From: Aurantiochytrium sp. KH105
Taxonomy: Eukaryota; Sar; Bigyra; Thraustochytrida; Thraustochytriidae
Length of the DNA stretch: 64,000 nucleotides
Assembly: GCA_003116975.1 (NCBI GenBank)
Contig: BGKB01000117.1
Location: 62,001 to 126,000, forward strand
Direction: 5' to 3'
Under the pieces are notes generated by a model. The model was not told where the DNA came from. It did no database searches and worked only from the letters and a program-made list of their open reading frames with translations. Positions 51,928 to 60,717 of this stretch are shown here, piece by piece (position 1 is the first letter of the stretch; each line of letters starts with the position of its first letter). A program made the translations under genes and the position numbers.

Positions 51928-53265
51928 ATGTCGGACTTTTTCTCGCTGAGCTGCAACTCGACCGAGACCACGGACGACGGAGATGAAACGACGGTCTTCG
52001 GAGACCTGCCGTGGCTCTGGCTTCTCGGCATGGCCTGCAGCGTGGTGTCCTCCTTTGCAACGGCGCTTGGCACCATCCTGCAAAAGAAGGCGCACATGGA
52101 ACAGGAAGCACTCCCCGACGAGGAAAAGAGCTACGAGTTCATCGGCATCATCTTCAACAAGCACTGGCTCTTTGCATTATGCGTCATGGGCCTGATCCCG
52201 CTCCCCTTTGACTTTACAGCTTTCGCTCTCGCTCCGCAAAGCCTGGTGGTGACCATGACCGGCCTGACGATCGTCTTGAACCAGCTCTTCGCGCCCTATC
52301 TGCTCCAAGAGAAGCTGACTCGAGTTGAGATCATCGGCACCATCATCATTGTCACGGGAGTGATCATCACATCCGTCACGGCTGGCGGCAACCCCTCAGA
52401 CTTTGACGTGTGCGAGCTCGTCTCCCGTTACAGCGACACCGACGTGCTTGCCATGGCCTTTTCTATCATTTCGCTCATGTGTCTCTGCCTCTTCTTGATT
52501 CACTCGAACAAACACCCAGACTCGATCGAGCCGCTGCGACCCGAGTTCTATGCCTTTGTGGCAGGAGGCTTCGCCGGTCTCATGCAGATCGCATTCAAGG
52601 CAACCGGGGAGCTCGTCAAAGGCATCTTTGGCACGGCAGACTCGGATGTCAACCCGTGGAAGACAATCTGGCCATATGTGCACATTATCGCCGTCTTTTT
52701 CCTTGCCGTGGGTATGATCAGTTACATCAATCGCGGCCTGCAAGCCTACGATGCGGTTCTCTTCACGCCTTTGTACTTTACAAACCTCATCGTGCTGAGC
52801 TCCTCCTTGGGTCTGGTGTACTACAAAGAGTACGAGAACTTTGAAGTCTGGCAAATGATCGTGTATCCTTTCGGCGTTGCAATCGTTTGCGGCGGTATCC
52901 TCTTCATGACGATCAAGGGCGTCGACATCCCAACGGTACGCGCCCGCATTGCGCGTCTCAACAAATCCCGAGAAAATATGAAGTCAATGCGTTTCGAGCG
53001 CCAGCAGCTTGACGCTGCTCGCAGCTCCCGCTCGCTCGCAGCTCTAACGCATTCGGTCCGGCTCAACAGACCGCTCTCGGCCCAGGTGCCTGGTCGCTCG
53101 ACCCTCATGAAGTTCCCATCAGTACCTGCAGGCCTGACATCGTGGCGAGGAGCGACCACAGCAGGACCTTCTCACCTCGACGAGCAATCCGTCGAGGTTT
53201 CTCCGGCCGACCCGTCTCCCTCGGAGGACTCAGATCCTGAGAGCGCAGACGAAGGTCGGAGGTGA
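51928..53265 (+). CDS. NIPA-type magnesium transporter
   Basis: A 445-residue protein. NIPA proteins carry Mg2+ across plasma or endosomal membranes and belong to the drug/metabolite transporter clan. After a short acidic N-terminus there are about nine membrane segments from residue 30 to 335. Family signs are GTILQKKAH, WWxG-like spacing replaced by KHWLFALCVMGLIPLPFDF, LAPQSLVVTMTGLTIVLNQL, VTGVIITSV and the late AVLFTPLYFTNLIVLSSSLG...YKEYENFEVWQ. The last 110 residues are a Ser-rich cytosolic tail. The start at 51928 is chosen because the upstream frame is repeat-like. Single exon. Confidence 0.9.
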   Translation: MSDFFSLSCNSTETTDDGDETTVFGDLPWLWLLGMACSVVSSFATALGTILQKKAHMEQEALPDEEKSYEFIGIIFNKHWLFALCVMGLIPLPFDFTAFALAPQSLVVTMTGLTIVLNQLFAPYLLQEKLTRVEIIGTIIIVTGVIITSVTAGGNPSDFDVCELVSRYSDTDVLAMAFSIISLMCLCLFLIHSNKHPDSIEPLRPEFYAFVAGGFAGLMQIAFKATGELVKGIFGTADSDVNPWKTIWPYVHIIAVFFLAVGMISYINRGLQAYDAVLFTPLYFTNLIVLSSSLGLVYYKEYENFEVWQMIVYPFGVAIVCGGILFMTIKGVDIPTVRARIARLNKSRENMKSMRFERQQLDAARSSRSLAALTHSVRLNRPLSAQVPGRSTLMKFPSVPAGLTSWRGATTAGPSHLDEQSVEVSPADPSPSEDSDPESADEGRR

Positions 53266-53978
53266 TCGATTTACGTGGCGCGCTGGTTGCTGCGCTACGC
53301 TGCGACGAGCGTGCGCCAAATTATTAACTTGTTGTTCTTTTCCTCCTTTTGGATGGCCTCCTGTCGCGTCCCTCCTTCTCATCACCGTGTGCGCACACAA
53401 AGGTGTCAGCTTTCGCTGTTCCTGACTGTGAAGACGAGCCTACCCTGTCTTTGTTTCGACCTGTGTACCATCCTCGCAAGCATTCTCGTCCTCGATCATC
53501 ATTGTGTGTGTAATGAATCATGCTTTTATCTCATTTAAAGAGCCTGCCATGCCGGGTTGTTGTTGTTGTTGTTGTTGTTGTTGTTCTTTTTTTCTTTTCT
53601 TTTTTAAGCCTAAAAAGAAGCAACAAGGATCGGTACATTGTCGAATCAATACATTGTCGAATCAATGCATTGTCGAATCAATACATTGTCGAATCAATAC
53701 ATTGTCGAATCAATGCATTGTCGAATCAATACATTGTCGAATCAATACATTGTCGAATCAATGCATTGTCGAATCAATACATTGTCGAATCAATTTGTTG
53801 ATGCCTGCGTTGTTGTTGTTGCAAAATCGCGAGCCAATTAAGGTCGTTCGTGTGCTGCTGTCTTCTTTTTGAAGCGCAAGAATCAATGTTATGATCTCAA
53901 ATTAAATTCATTCCTTTAGCTTCGTCTTTCTCGACAGAGATGCTCTGCTCTTATTTACTAATTTTACTTGAAACTTGA
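53266..53978. other. Convergent intergenic region with higher-order repeat
   Basis: This lies between NIPA (+) and the polytopic protein (-). It holds a TTG tract (53560-53586) and the 16-bp tandem repeat at 53634-53793. AT-rich relative to the rest. No gene. Confidence 0.65.
53634..53793. repeat. 16-bp tandem repeat, 10 copies, 48-bp higher-order pattern
   Basis: Ten perfect-length units of T(A/G)CATTGTCGAATCAA. Position 2 follows the series A,A,G three times and then A, so the array is built from a 48-bp trimer. Each unit has ATTG and CAAT as inverted ends around a TCGA centre. The open frame across it is a by-product. Confidence 0.95.
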
Positions 53979-54824
53979 TCATGTCTGGAAATGAATCAAG
54001 AGAGCGCCGCAGACACATTCTCCCGCGAACATCATCAAGCCAATGAAGGTGGTGTTGTTGCACACAGGAATAAAACGAAGGTTAGGCGCGACCAGAAATC
54101 CCACCACACAGCACGCGGAAACCAGGGAATGGGCCATGATGATTCTGCTTCTCGTATTGTACGCGAGTGTGAGGCTCATTGCGAATGACAGACAGACCAA
54201 AGAAAAAGACGCACTCGTGCAGGTGTAGCCGGTGACGTTCTCATCTTCCATGTCATCGATGCCCCCCCTGATACTAACGAGACTTGAACAGCAAATGAAA
54301 GTTCCTGCCACGCAGAGATATGAACAAGCGTCATACATCGTAAAAGTGGTGGCCTCGGAGATCATTTTGAACCTCGAAAGAACGGGACATACCAAGAGAA
54401 CGACCGCGATAGTAGCGCGATATCCTGGCTCAGGGCATGACCCTTCCACATCTTTCATGAATTGAAGAGTCAAAGCGCAGATGACGCCCATCTCACCGAG
54501 GGCCGAGGTCTGCGCCCGCTTACGGTTCATGGCCTGACGACACATCGAAAGAATGGCCAAGCTCAAGAACACCATCGCACAGACTGCGACAACTCGATTA
54601 CAAGTGTGCTGGGACACATCATTGGCGTCGTCGAAAGCCAAATCCAAGCACGACATGAAATTGGCCACAGTCCCCAAACTCAACACACTCGTCAGAGCAG
54701 TTGAGACGCTTTCACTCCATCGCCCCTTGCAGTCCTGTGCAGCAGCGTCCAGCGGGATCTCGATCTCCATGGCCTCATAAGGAATATTCGGTTCCCCTTC
54801 CGCCGGGTTCTCTCCGTAGAGCAT
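53979..54824 (-). CDS. Polytopic membrane protein of unknown function
   Basis: A 281-residue protein with about eight hydrophobic segments: near residues 38-62, 79-97, 109-123, 138-153, 165-185, 203-223, 230-248 and 258-277. The N-terminus is acidic (GENPAEGEPNIPYEAMEIE). It has many cysteines in or beside the membrane segments (about 20). There are no charged catalytic motifs that I recognise, and no N-terminal signal peptide. The spacing of segments in pairs with short loops could suit a small receptor or a DRAM/TMEM150-like protein, but I cannot assign it. Divergent from the OST-alpha gene. Confidence 0.65.
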   Translation of the reverse strand: MLYGENPAEGEPNIPYEAMEIEIPLDAAAQDCKGRWSESVSTALTSVLSLGTVANFMSCLDLAFDDANDVSQHTCNRVVAVCAMVFLSLAILSMCRQAMNRKRAQTSALGEMGVICALTLQFMKDVEGSCPEPGYRATIAVVLLVCPVLSRFKMISEATTFTMYDACSYLCVAGTFICCSSLVSIRGGIDDMEDENVTGYTCTSASFSLVCLSFAMSLTLAYNTRSRIIMAHSLVSACCVVGFLVAPNLRFIPVCNNTTFIGLMMFAGECVCGALLIHFQT

Positions 54825-55869
54825 TGTCTTGATGTGACGTCAAGACGGCTAGCACGCGACCCACCCGAGCGACGGCTTCCCGATCGCTGGTTTAGAACTA
54901 AGCAGGCCCCTCTCGCCAAGCGTGCGGCCGCGGGACGACAAGCAGCCCAGCGAACGAGGCTTCCTCGTATGATCTCAATCGATCGACCTCGACCTCGACC
55001 TCGACCTCGACCTCGCCCAGGCTCGAGCTCTTGCGTTTCGGGTTTGCTGGCGAGGCAACGACGGCCAGAGGGACAACTCCGGCAAAGAACTTGAAGCGAA
55101 AGCGATCTTCTGTCAGGTTCTCGGCCGGGGCGGCCGGCTCGAAGCCCAGGTTCTCCGGCGTTGCCAGCGGGAGAATCTGGGAGGACCGGCGAGGACCCCC
55201 TCCCCTGGATACTGTCATTCATTCGCAAATCAATCGACGGCGACGTGCGAACAGACTCGAGCAACGACGGAGACCGCTCGGCCCAGCCGCGGATGAGCGC
55301 TGCGTGCAGCGCAGTGGTGACGACATTGAGCGGGCTTCCTTCGTTGACGAGGAGATGATCATCATGGCTTGAGGATCAGTGAAGGCGGGGTGGAAACTAC
55401 TTGTGATTGATTCACTGTCATTGACCACTGGAGTCGAGACGATGCCAACGCAAACGATGATGGCAAGATAACGCTCGAGCGGAAAAGCGACAGAGACCTC
55501 GACGGACGAAAGACGGAAATAAGGCCGGGGCCTTCAACCAGGCGCGATCGAGCGATGCAGCGCCGCCAGCCAGGTCTTGCTTGCGTGGCACGGCAGCTGC
55601 AAGAGCAACAGGGCCAAGAACAACAAGGAGAAAACAAGAAGAACCGACTCTCTCCGGAGCAAGCGAACCTTGGTCGCTGAGCCAGACTCCTGACGCAGCC
55701 TGCGCTGCGCTGCGCGTCGAGTGGAGGCGAGGCGGCGACCGGGGCCGCGCGGGAGAGGCAGCGCCGCGCGCGTCCAGTTCCCCCCTCCCCGCCTTCTCCG
55801 CCCGCAGGCGCCGCTCAGAGGAACGAGCGAGCGAGCGAGCGCGAACGAACGAACGAACGAACGACCAAG
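54825..55869. other. Divergent intergenic region
   Basis: This lies between the polytopic protein (-) and the OST-alpha-like gene (+). No gene is supported. It holds CGACCT hexamers (54984-55016) and GCGA/ACGA tetramer tracts (55827-55865) immediately before the start codon. Confidence 0.6.
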
Positions 55870-57666
55870 ATGGCGTCCGGAGTGCCGACGGCGGTGCCGA
55901 CGGCGGCCACGACGTTGGCGCCGACCGGGACGCCGACGCTGCAACCAACGGGGGCGCCGACGCTGACCGCCGTTGCGCAGAACATGGGCGACTTTGTGGA
56001 CGGCGACGCCGCGCTCTTCATTGCGCTGGCGAGCGCGCTACTGGCCATCTGGATTTCGCTGTACAATATTTTCCGGCATCTGGTCAACTACAACGAGCCC
56101 TTGCTGCAAAAGAACATCATCCGCATCCTCTTCATGGTCACGTTTTACGCAGCGTTTTCCTTGCTCTCGTTGCTGTTTCCAAACGCCCAAATCTACCTCG
56201 ACTCGATCCGCGACGTGTATGAAGCCTTTGTGGTCTATTGTTTTCTCAACCTCATGCTCATTTACTGCGGAGGCGAGAACGCCTGTCTGTCAGTCATCAT
56301 GCATGACCCAGGTGCCATCTCGCACGTCTGGCCCATGAACTGGTGTCTGCCCCACATTGCGATGAACGCTCGGTTCTTGCGCATCTGCAAGCAGTGGACC
56401 TTGCAATTTGTCATCATCAAGCCGATCATGGCCATTCTCAATCTCTTCATTATTGGGTCCGACAAGGTCAACAAGCACGCTTGGGATATTACACAAAATA
56501 TCGTGTACAACGTCTCGTATACAGCAGCGCTCTACGCGCTTGTCTTGTTCTACAAGGGCACGCATGGTCACCCGGGTCTCAAGAGTCAATACCCGGTTCT
56601 CAAGTTTGTTTCTGTCAAGTTGGTTGTTTTCGCCACATACTATCAAAGCTTTCTCGTCAGCGTCATCCCTGACATCCCCGAGAAGACGCTCGATTCATTC
56701 AACAGCTTCTTGCTCTGTTGCGAGATGGTTGTTTTCGCTCTGATGCAGTTTTGGGCCTTCCATTATGCCGAGTTCACGCTATCCGCTGCTGGTAAGCGCG
56801 CACACATTGCCTCGCGTCATGACAGCGCATTTGACTCGGTGGGAATCGATATGCCCACTCGCAATGGCGGTGGAGGCAACGCCGGTGGTGGCGAAGCCAA
56901 CGGGGCCGCGGGCGGGTCCATTGGTGCCGGGGCCGACCGCTCTGGCATCTCGGACAAGGACACGGCCTTTAACAATGCACGCAAGGTCATTGACATGCAA
57001 GACGTCGCTTCTGACGCCTACATCAACTTTAGTCACAAGTACGGCGAGCACGTCTTGCTCGACACGACCGGAAACTCAGGAGGCACATCCATGATGGATG
57101 ACACGGACGACGAAGATCATAACGTGGGCGTAACCGGACAATCAAAGGGGTCTAGGTTTGGACTTGGGCGGATTGGAAACACGATGCGCTCGTTGGCCAC
57201 AGGCGGACGTGCCGGCGGAGTCGGGGGCGATGACGATCTCGAGCCCGTGGCCGTGAACCCCTTTGCCGGCGCAGGCGGTGCCGAAACGGGACCCTCTGCC
57301 GGTATGCAGGGTCACGGACACACAGATGCTGAGCAAAGCGCTGTCGACTTCCGCCTTCCCTCTTTCCCAACCTCTCCATCGACGGAGGGAGATACGCAAG
57401 GCAGAGGTCTCGACAATCCGTTCGAGCAAGACCTCAGAGACCCTCTGCGCTCCAAGGGCGGGGACACATCGATGGGTTTTGATGCCGTCGAGGGCTCTGA
57501 CGATCCTTTCTCTTCCGGTGAAGGCGCTGCAAGTCAGGGATGGACAGCGGACTTTTCCGATCCTCGGCCGGCATCTGCAGCGAGCAAGACCAAGAAGAAG
57601 AAGAAGAAGAAGAAGCAGCAAGAGGAAAACACTGATGACGTTTCCGACCAGTTGCAGTTGACATAG
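55870..57666 (+). CDS. OST-alpha/TMEM184 family (DUF300) membrane protein
   Basis: A 598-residue protein. It starts with a Thr/Pro/Ala-rich extracellular stretch (TPTLQPTGAPTL type repeats, residues 3-35), a likely O-glycosylated stalk. Seven membrane segments follow to about residue 310, with the family motifs LLQKNIIRILFMVTFYAAFS, DSIRDVYEAFVVYCFLNLML, YCGGENACLSVIM, LQFVIIKPIMAILNL, LKFVSVKLVVFATYYQSF and FALMQFWAFHYAEFT. The family includes the steroid/bile-acid transporter OST-alpha, TMEM184 proteins and plant LAZ1. The 280-residue C-terminal tail is Gly/Ser/Asp-rich, with repeated acidic NPF/DPF-like motifs (VNPFAGAG, DNPFEQD, DDPFSSG) that could bind clathrin adaptors, and ends in a Lys tract. 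Single exon. Confidence 0.9.
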   Translation: MASGVPTAVPTAATTLAPTGTPTLQPTGAPTLTAVAQNMGDFVDGDAALFIALASALLAIWISLYNIFRHLVNYNEPLLQKNIIRILFMVTFYAAFSLLSLLFPNAQIYLDSIRDVYEAFVVYCFLNLMLIYCGGENACLSVIMHDPGAISHVWPMNWCLPHIAMNARFLRICKQWTLQFVIIKPIMAILNLFIIGSDKVNKHAWDITQNIVYNVSYTAALYALVLFYKGTHGHPGLKSQYPVLKFVSVKLVVFATYYQSFLVSVIPDIPEKTLDSFNSFLLCCEMVVFALMQFWAFHYAEFTLSAAGKRAHIASRHDSAFDSVGIDMPTRNGGGGNAGGGEANGAAGGSIGAGADRSGISDKDTAFNNARKVIDMQDVASDAYINFSHKYGEHVLLDTTGNSGGTSMMDDTDDEDHNVGVTGQSKGSRFGLGRIGNTMRSLATGGRAGGVGGDDDLEPVAVNPFAGAGGAETGPSAGMQGHGHTDAEQSAVDFRLPSFPTSPSTEGDTQGRGLDNPFEQDLRDPLRSKGGDTSMGFDAVEGSDDPFSSGEGAASQGWTADFSDPRPASAASKTKKKKKKKKQQEENTDDVSDQLQLT

Positions 57667-57875
57667 CGGAGATGACGTCACGAAGAAGAAGAAAAATTAA
57701 CCAACCAACCAAAAAAGACAAAGACGGATTCACTCACTCACTTGCGTCGGGCCTTGCTTCTGTGATTCTACTCATACTAACAACTCTAATAACATTGCTT
57801 TGACTGACCACCAAATTCTATGCGCCCTGCTTTTCATTGCGCATCCAATTAATCTGCAAGTCTATATCACGCTCG

Positions 57876-58898
57876 CTAGCTTCGTGTGGCCGATGCAAAG
57901 AGACGTCGAAGCTCCATCACAAATTCCTGATTTGCCTCTTCGCGGACAACAACATCGATCGGACGAGCGCGACGAACGGGAGATGCCGAGGTTGGCCGTG
58001 CATTTCTTCCCACCACTTCTTCGTCAGTGTCCAAAGCATCCATATCATCTCCTTTGTGATTCCAATACATGCGAGCCGATAACTTGCCACCAGCCAGCGC
58101 CTCGAGTTCGCGCCACTGTGCGGAGGCATCAGCACGCCAATTGCGTGCACTTTGTGGGCGGCTGCGGCGTCTCGCGCTTGTGGGTCGCACGCTTGCCTTG
58201 AGTTTGTGCCGCATTTCATCCAGGGTTTTCGATTCGATATCCATAAGTCGGGCTCTTGCACGCGCGCTCGGTTCGCGACGGTGCATGAGTTTGCTTGTTG
58301 CTCGCAGTCCTGCAGGCTCTTTGAGAGCGCTTTCGGCTTGCTCTAAGAATAGGTCGAGTTCCCTCGTATTGTTTTTGGCAATGGATGTACCGCCTCCTCC
58401 CAGCGTAGTGCTAGCTTTCTGCCGTTGACTCTTCATGGATCCATCTTTTGAGAAAGAGGATGACGAGGAAGAGGAAGAGGGGACAGACCTCTTACCCTTG
58501 TCAGAGGAAGCAGTGCCACCTCTTGTCGTCGCTCTTTGAGTCCTTGCTGGACCAGAGGTTGGTCGTGCCCGCTTAAGTGAGACGCCACGGCCTCCATGGC
58601 CAGGGCTACGTCTTGCACATGCTGCAGTCGATGGACGAAGTGGACGACGCTCCTTTGTGATTGTGCGATCTTGCTCATTGTTCGAACGAGATTTTCGTGA
58701 TGTGCATCGCGCCGTCACGGGGCGTTGTTGTTGGCGCGGGGAGAACTTCAAGGACTCAGGTCGCGACTCGGTCGATGCCAATGGCTTCTCCTCTTCGACT
58801 CGAGAAAAGCTAGTACTACTCACGGGTCGTCGCGCGCCTGGCCAAAATGTTCTTCGTAGCTGTGCAAGGTCCGTCTCCAGACGTGACGGCGAGGCCAT
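57876..58898 (-). CDS. Basic, RPxSA-rich protein of unknown function
   Basis: A 340-residue protein, strongly basic and mostly disordered, with Ser and Arg runs. The motif RPxS(A/T/S) recurs: RPVSS, RPSTA, RPTSG, RPTSARR, RPQSAR and RPTSASP. Two short helical segments are visible: RELDLFLEQAESALKE and DANQ-like EANQEFVMELRRLFAS at the very C-terminus. No enzyme motif is seen. Such Arg-Pro-Ser-Ala repeats occur in many cytoskeletal and ciliary proteins, and the coiled-coil gene at 26729-28192 carries one too. A microtubule-linked role is a guess. Confidence 0.65.
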   Translation of the reverse strand: MASPSRLETDLAQLRRTFWPGARRPVSSTSFSRVEEEKPLASTESRPESLKFSPRQQQRPVTARCTSRKSRSNNEQDRTITKERRPLRPSTAACARRSPGHGGRGVSLKRARPTSGPARTQRATTRGGTASSDKGKRSVPSSSSSSSSFSKDGSMKSQRQKASTTLGGGGTSIAKNNTRELDLFLEQAESALKEPAGLRATSKLMHRREPSARARARLMDIESKTLDEMRHKLKASVRPTSARRRSRPQSARNWRADASAQWRELEALAGGKLSARMYWNHKGDDMDALDTDEEVVGRNARPTSASPVRRARPIDVVVREEANQEFVMELRRLFASATRS

Positions 58899-59571
58899 GA
58901 TGCGCGCGCGAGTCGAGCTTTAGGCTCGCCGCTGCGGCGCACGTTCGGTGTCCATACACTTGACGACGATCTACGCCCTTCAGCGGACTGTCTTGCTGCT
59001 AAACGAGACGAGAAGAGGTCTCTGCGTTCTTTACGTCCCTCGCCCTTTGCACGTTATTGCTGCTCCGCTGTTGTTCTTGATCCTACAACAATCAACGTCT
59101 GATATTGAAGAGGTGAGACTACGGCAAAATGCCAGTGCCCTCGCTCACTCTAGGCCTAGCTAGGCCAACACAGACCTTCAAGATTTACCTCGTCAGCTGT
59201 GCTGATGCTTTCGTAGGATGCACCTGCCTCACTGTCAGAACGAAGGACAGCGACCACTCAGTGCGCCAGCACCATAACGCGGACTCAGACCCACTTTTCC
59301 TCAACGGCTATTTTTTTTTTTCCATGATGCTTCCGCGGGATGACCCCGGGGATCTGTTTCAGACTGTGAAGCCGAAGACATAAGCCTGATGGAAGAGGTA
59401 GGCCTAGTTGATGGCTGACAAAAGCAAGGCCGCGAGCCTACTCGTAGATAACATCGAGGATCACATGATATCTATCGTAAAAAGAAAATTAGCTTTCACG
59501 AAAGAAAGACGAAAGGATTTTGTGAATTGCAGAGCAGATAGTCAGATCAAATAGGTCAGCAGGTAAGGAGA
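58899..59571. other. Intergenic region with two TAGGCCTA elements
   Basis: This lies between the start of the RPxSA gene (-) and the stop of IMPACT (-). No gene. CTAGGCCTAG is at 59150-59159, followed at once by a half copy (CTAGGCCA), and TAGGCCTA is at 59399-59406. Confidence 0.6.
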
Positions 59572-60495
59572 TTAATCGCCGGCTCCAGTGATAAAACCTT
59601 CCTGAAGAAGGAGCTCGCGCGCAACATTGTTAATAATCTTGAAGCGAGATGGACCGAGATGGATCCCTCCGTACCAGCGACTGACGACCACGACCACATT
59701 GCGCGCATCAACAATGTCAAGCAAATGCGCCAGCTTGGTCCCCGCTGCATTTTCTCCATCATCGTCATTATCACAAACAAACGAGCCCGGGCGATCGCCG
59801 CGCTCAATGCGATATGCCACCATGTTATGCGTTGCTCGCAGAATTTTTCGATCTTGCTTGAGTGAATTTACCACGCGAATGGCGTCTGCTGCGCTCGTCA
59901 CTTTTGCCACGTGCGCCTGAAAGCTCGACTTTTGCGTGGTAAACGTCTCGCCACTGACCACAGCAATAGCAGGCGGCGGAGGCGACGACGAGAAAGAGGA
60001 CGCAGCGTCGTCAGCATCGTGTGCGTCATCAAAGGTTTCCGTCGTGGACGCTGCGTCGGTGGCTGGCTGCGGCGTATGCGCCGGTGGCTTGGGCTCTGCG
60101 TCGGCAATCTCATTCAGCTTCTCACGCAAAAATTCCACCCAGGAAAAGACGACCATTTCGTTCGGGACGAAAAGCGCGAGCATTTCGGCGTGGAGGCCCT
60201 CGACCTGGTCCCTCTTTGGCCAGTTCTTGAGGCTCGCGACGGGCGGATCCACGCTCGGGTAGGTGTCCGGAAAGTCGACGCGCAGCACTGCCGGCACAAT
60301 GTGCTCCGGCAGCTCCGCAGGGTCCTGCAGCCGCACGCTGGCGGCCGCGGCGGCGCCGCCGTGGCGCTCCATCTCGCCCACGTAGATCTCCGCCAGCACG
60401 GCGAGCTCCTCCTCCCGCGCCGCGGCGTCGGCGGCGGCGTCCGCGGCGGCGCAGCTACCGCCGCCCGCGGCGGCCGCGTCGCGCTCGTGCGCCAT
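59572..60495 (-). CDS. IMPACT: IMPACT homologue (RWD plus UPF0029)
   Basis: A 307-residue protein. IMPACT (Yih1 in yeast) binds GCN1 and so restrains the eIF2-alpha kinase GCN2 in amino-acid stress. The N-terminal RWD domain is at about 27-125 (EEELAVLAEIYVGEM, VDFPDTYPSVDPP). A Ser/Asp-rich linker follows. The C-terminal UPF0029/YigZ domain (about 185-300) has all family marks: KSSFQAHVAKV, RATHNMVAYRIE, DNDDDGENAAGTKL, VVVVSRWYGGIHLGPSRFKI. The start at 60495 (MAHERDAAAAGGG) fits the family length; the frame extends upstream across the assembly gap, but only as an antisense reading of the next gene. Head-to-head with the PHD gene. Confidence 0.95.
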   Translation of the reverse strand: MAHERDAAAAGGGSCAAADAAADAAAREEELAVLAEIYVGEMERHGGAAAAASVRLQDPAELPEHIVPAVLRVDFPDTYPSVDPPVASLKNWPKRDQVEGLHAEMLALFVPNEMVVFSWVEFLREKLNEIADAEPKPPAHTPQPATDAASTTETFDDAHDADDAASSFSSSPPPPAIAVVSGETFTTQKSSFQAHVAKVTSAADAIRVVNSLKQDRKILRATHNMVAYRIERGDRPGSFVCDNDDDGENAAGTKLAHLLDIVDARNVVVVVSRWYGGIHLGPSRFKIINNVARELLLQEGFITGAGD

Positions 60496-60717
60496 GGAGG
60501 TCTCGCGGCGCGGCGGGCATCGACCGGCCGGCCGCCAATCCGGTTTGGGCTTTCTTGCGCAGATGCGCGCATGCCTCGCTCGTTGGTCGCATCGGATCCC
60601 TCGCCGCGATTTCAAATCCGCCAGCGATTTCAAATCCGCGAGGCGCCGCGCGACGGAGCAGCAGCCCGCGGCCGACGAGCAGCAGCGCGGCAGCCGCAGC
60701 GCCGCCGCCGCGCGCGC

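Noticed and set aside
53634-53793. CRISPR-like array
   Set aside because: The units are directly adjacent with no spacers, and the DNA is eukaryotic.
53504-53872. 122-residue repeat protein across the 16-bp array
   Set aside because: The frame is open only because the 48-bp period is a multiple of three. There is no other coding sign.
59911-60717. Upstream extension of the PHD protein to 59911
   Set aside because: It is antisense to IMPACT, which has strong family support.
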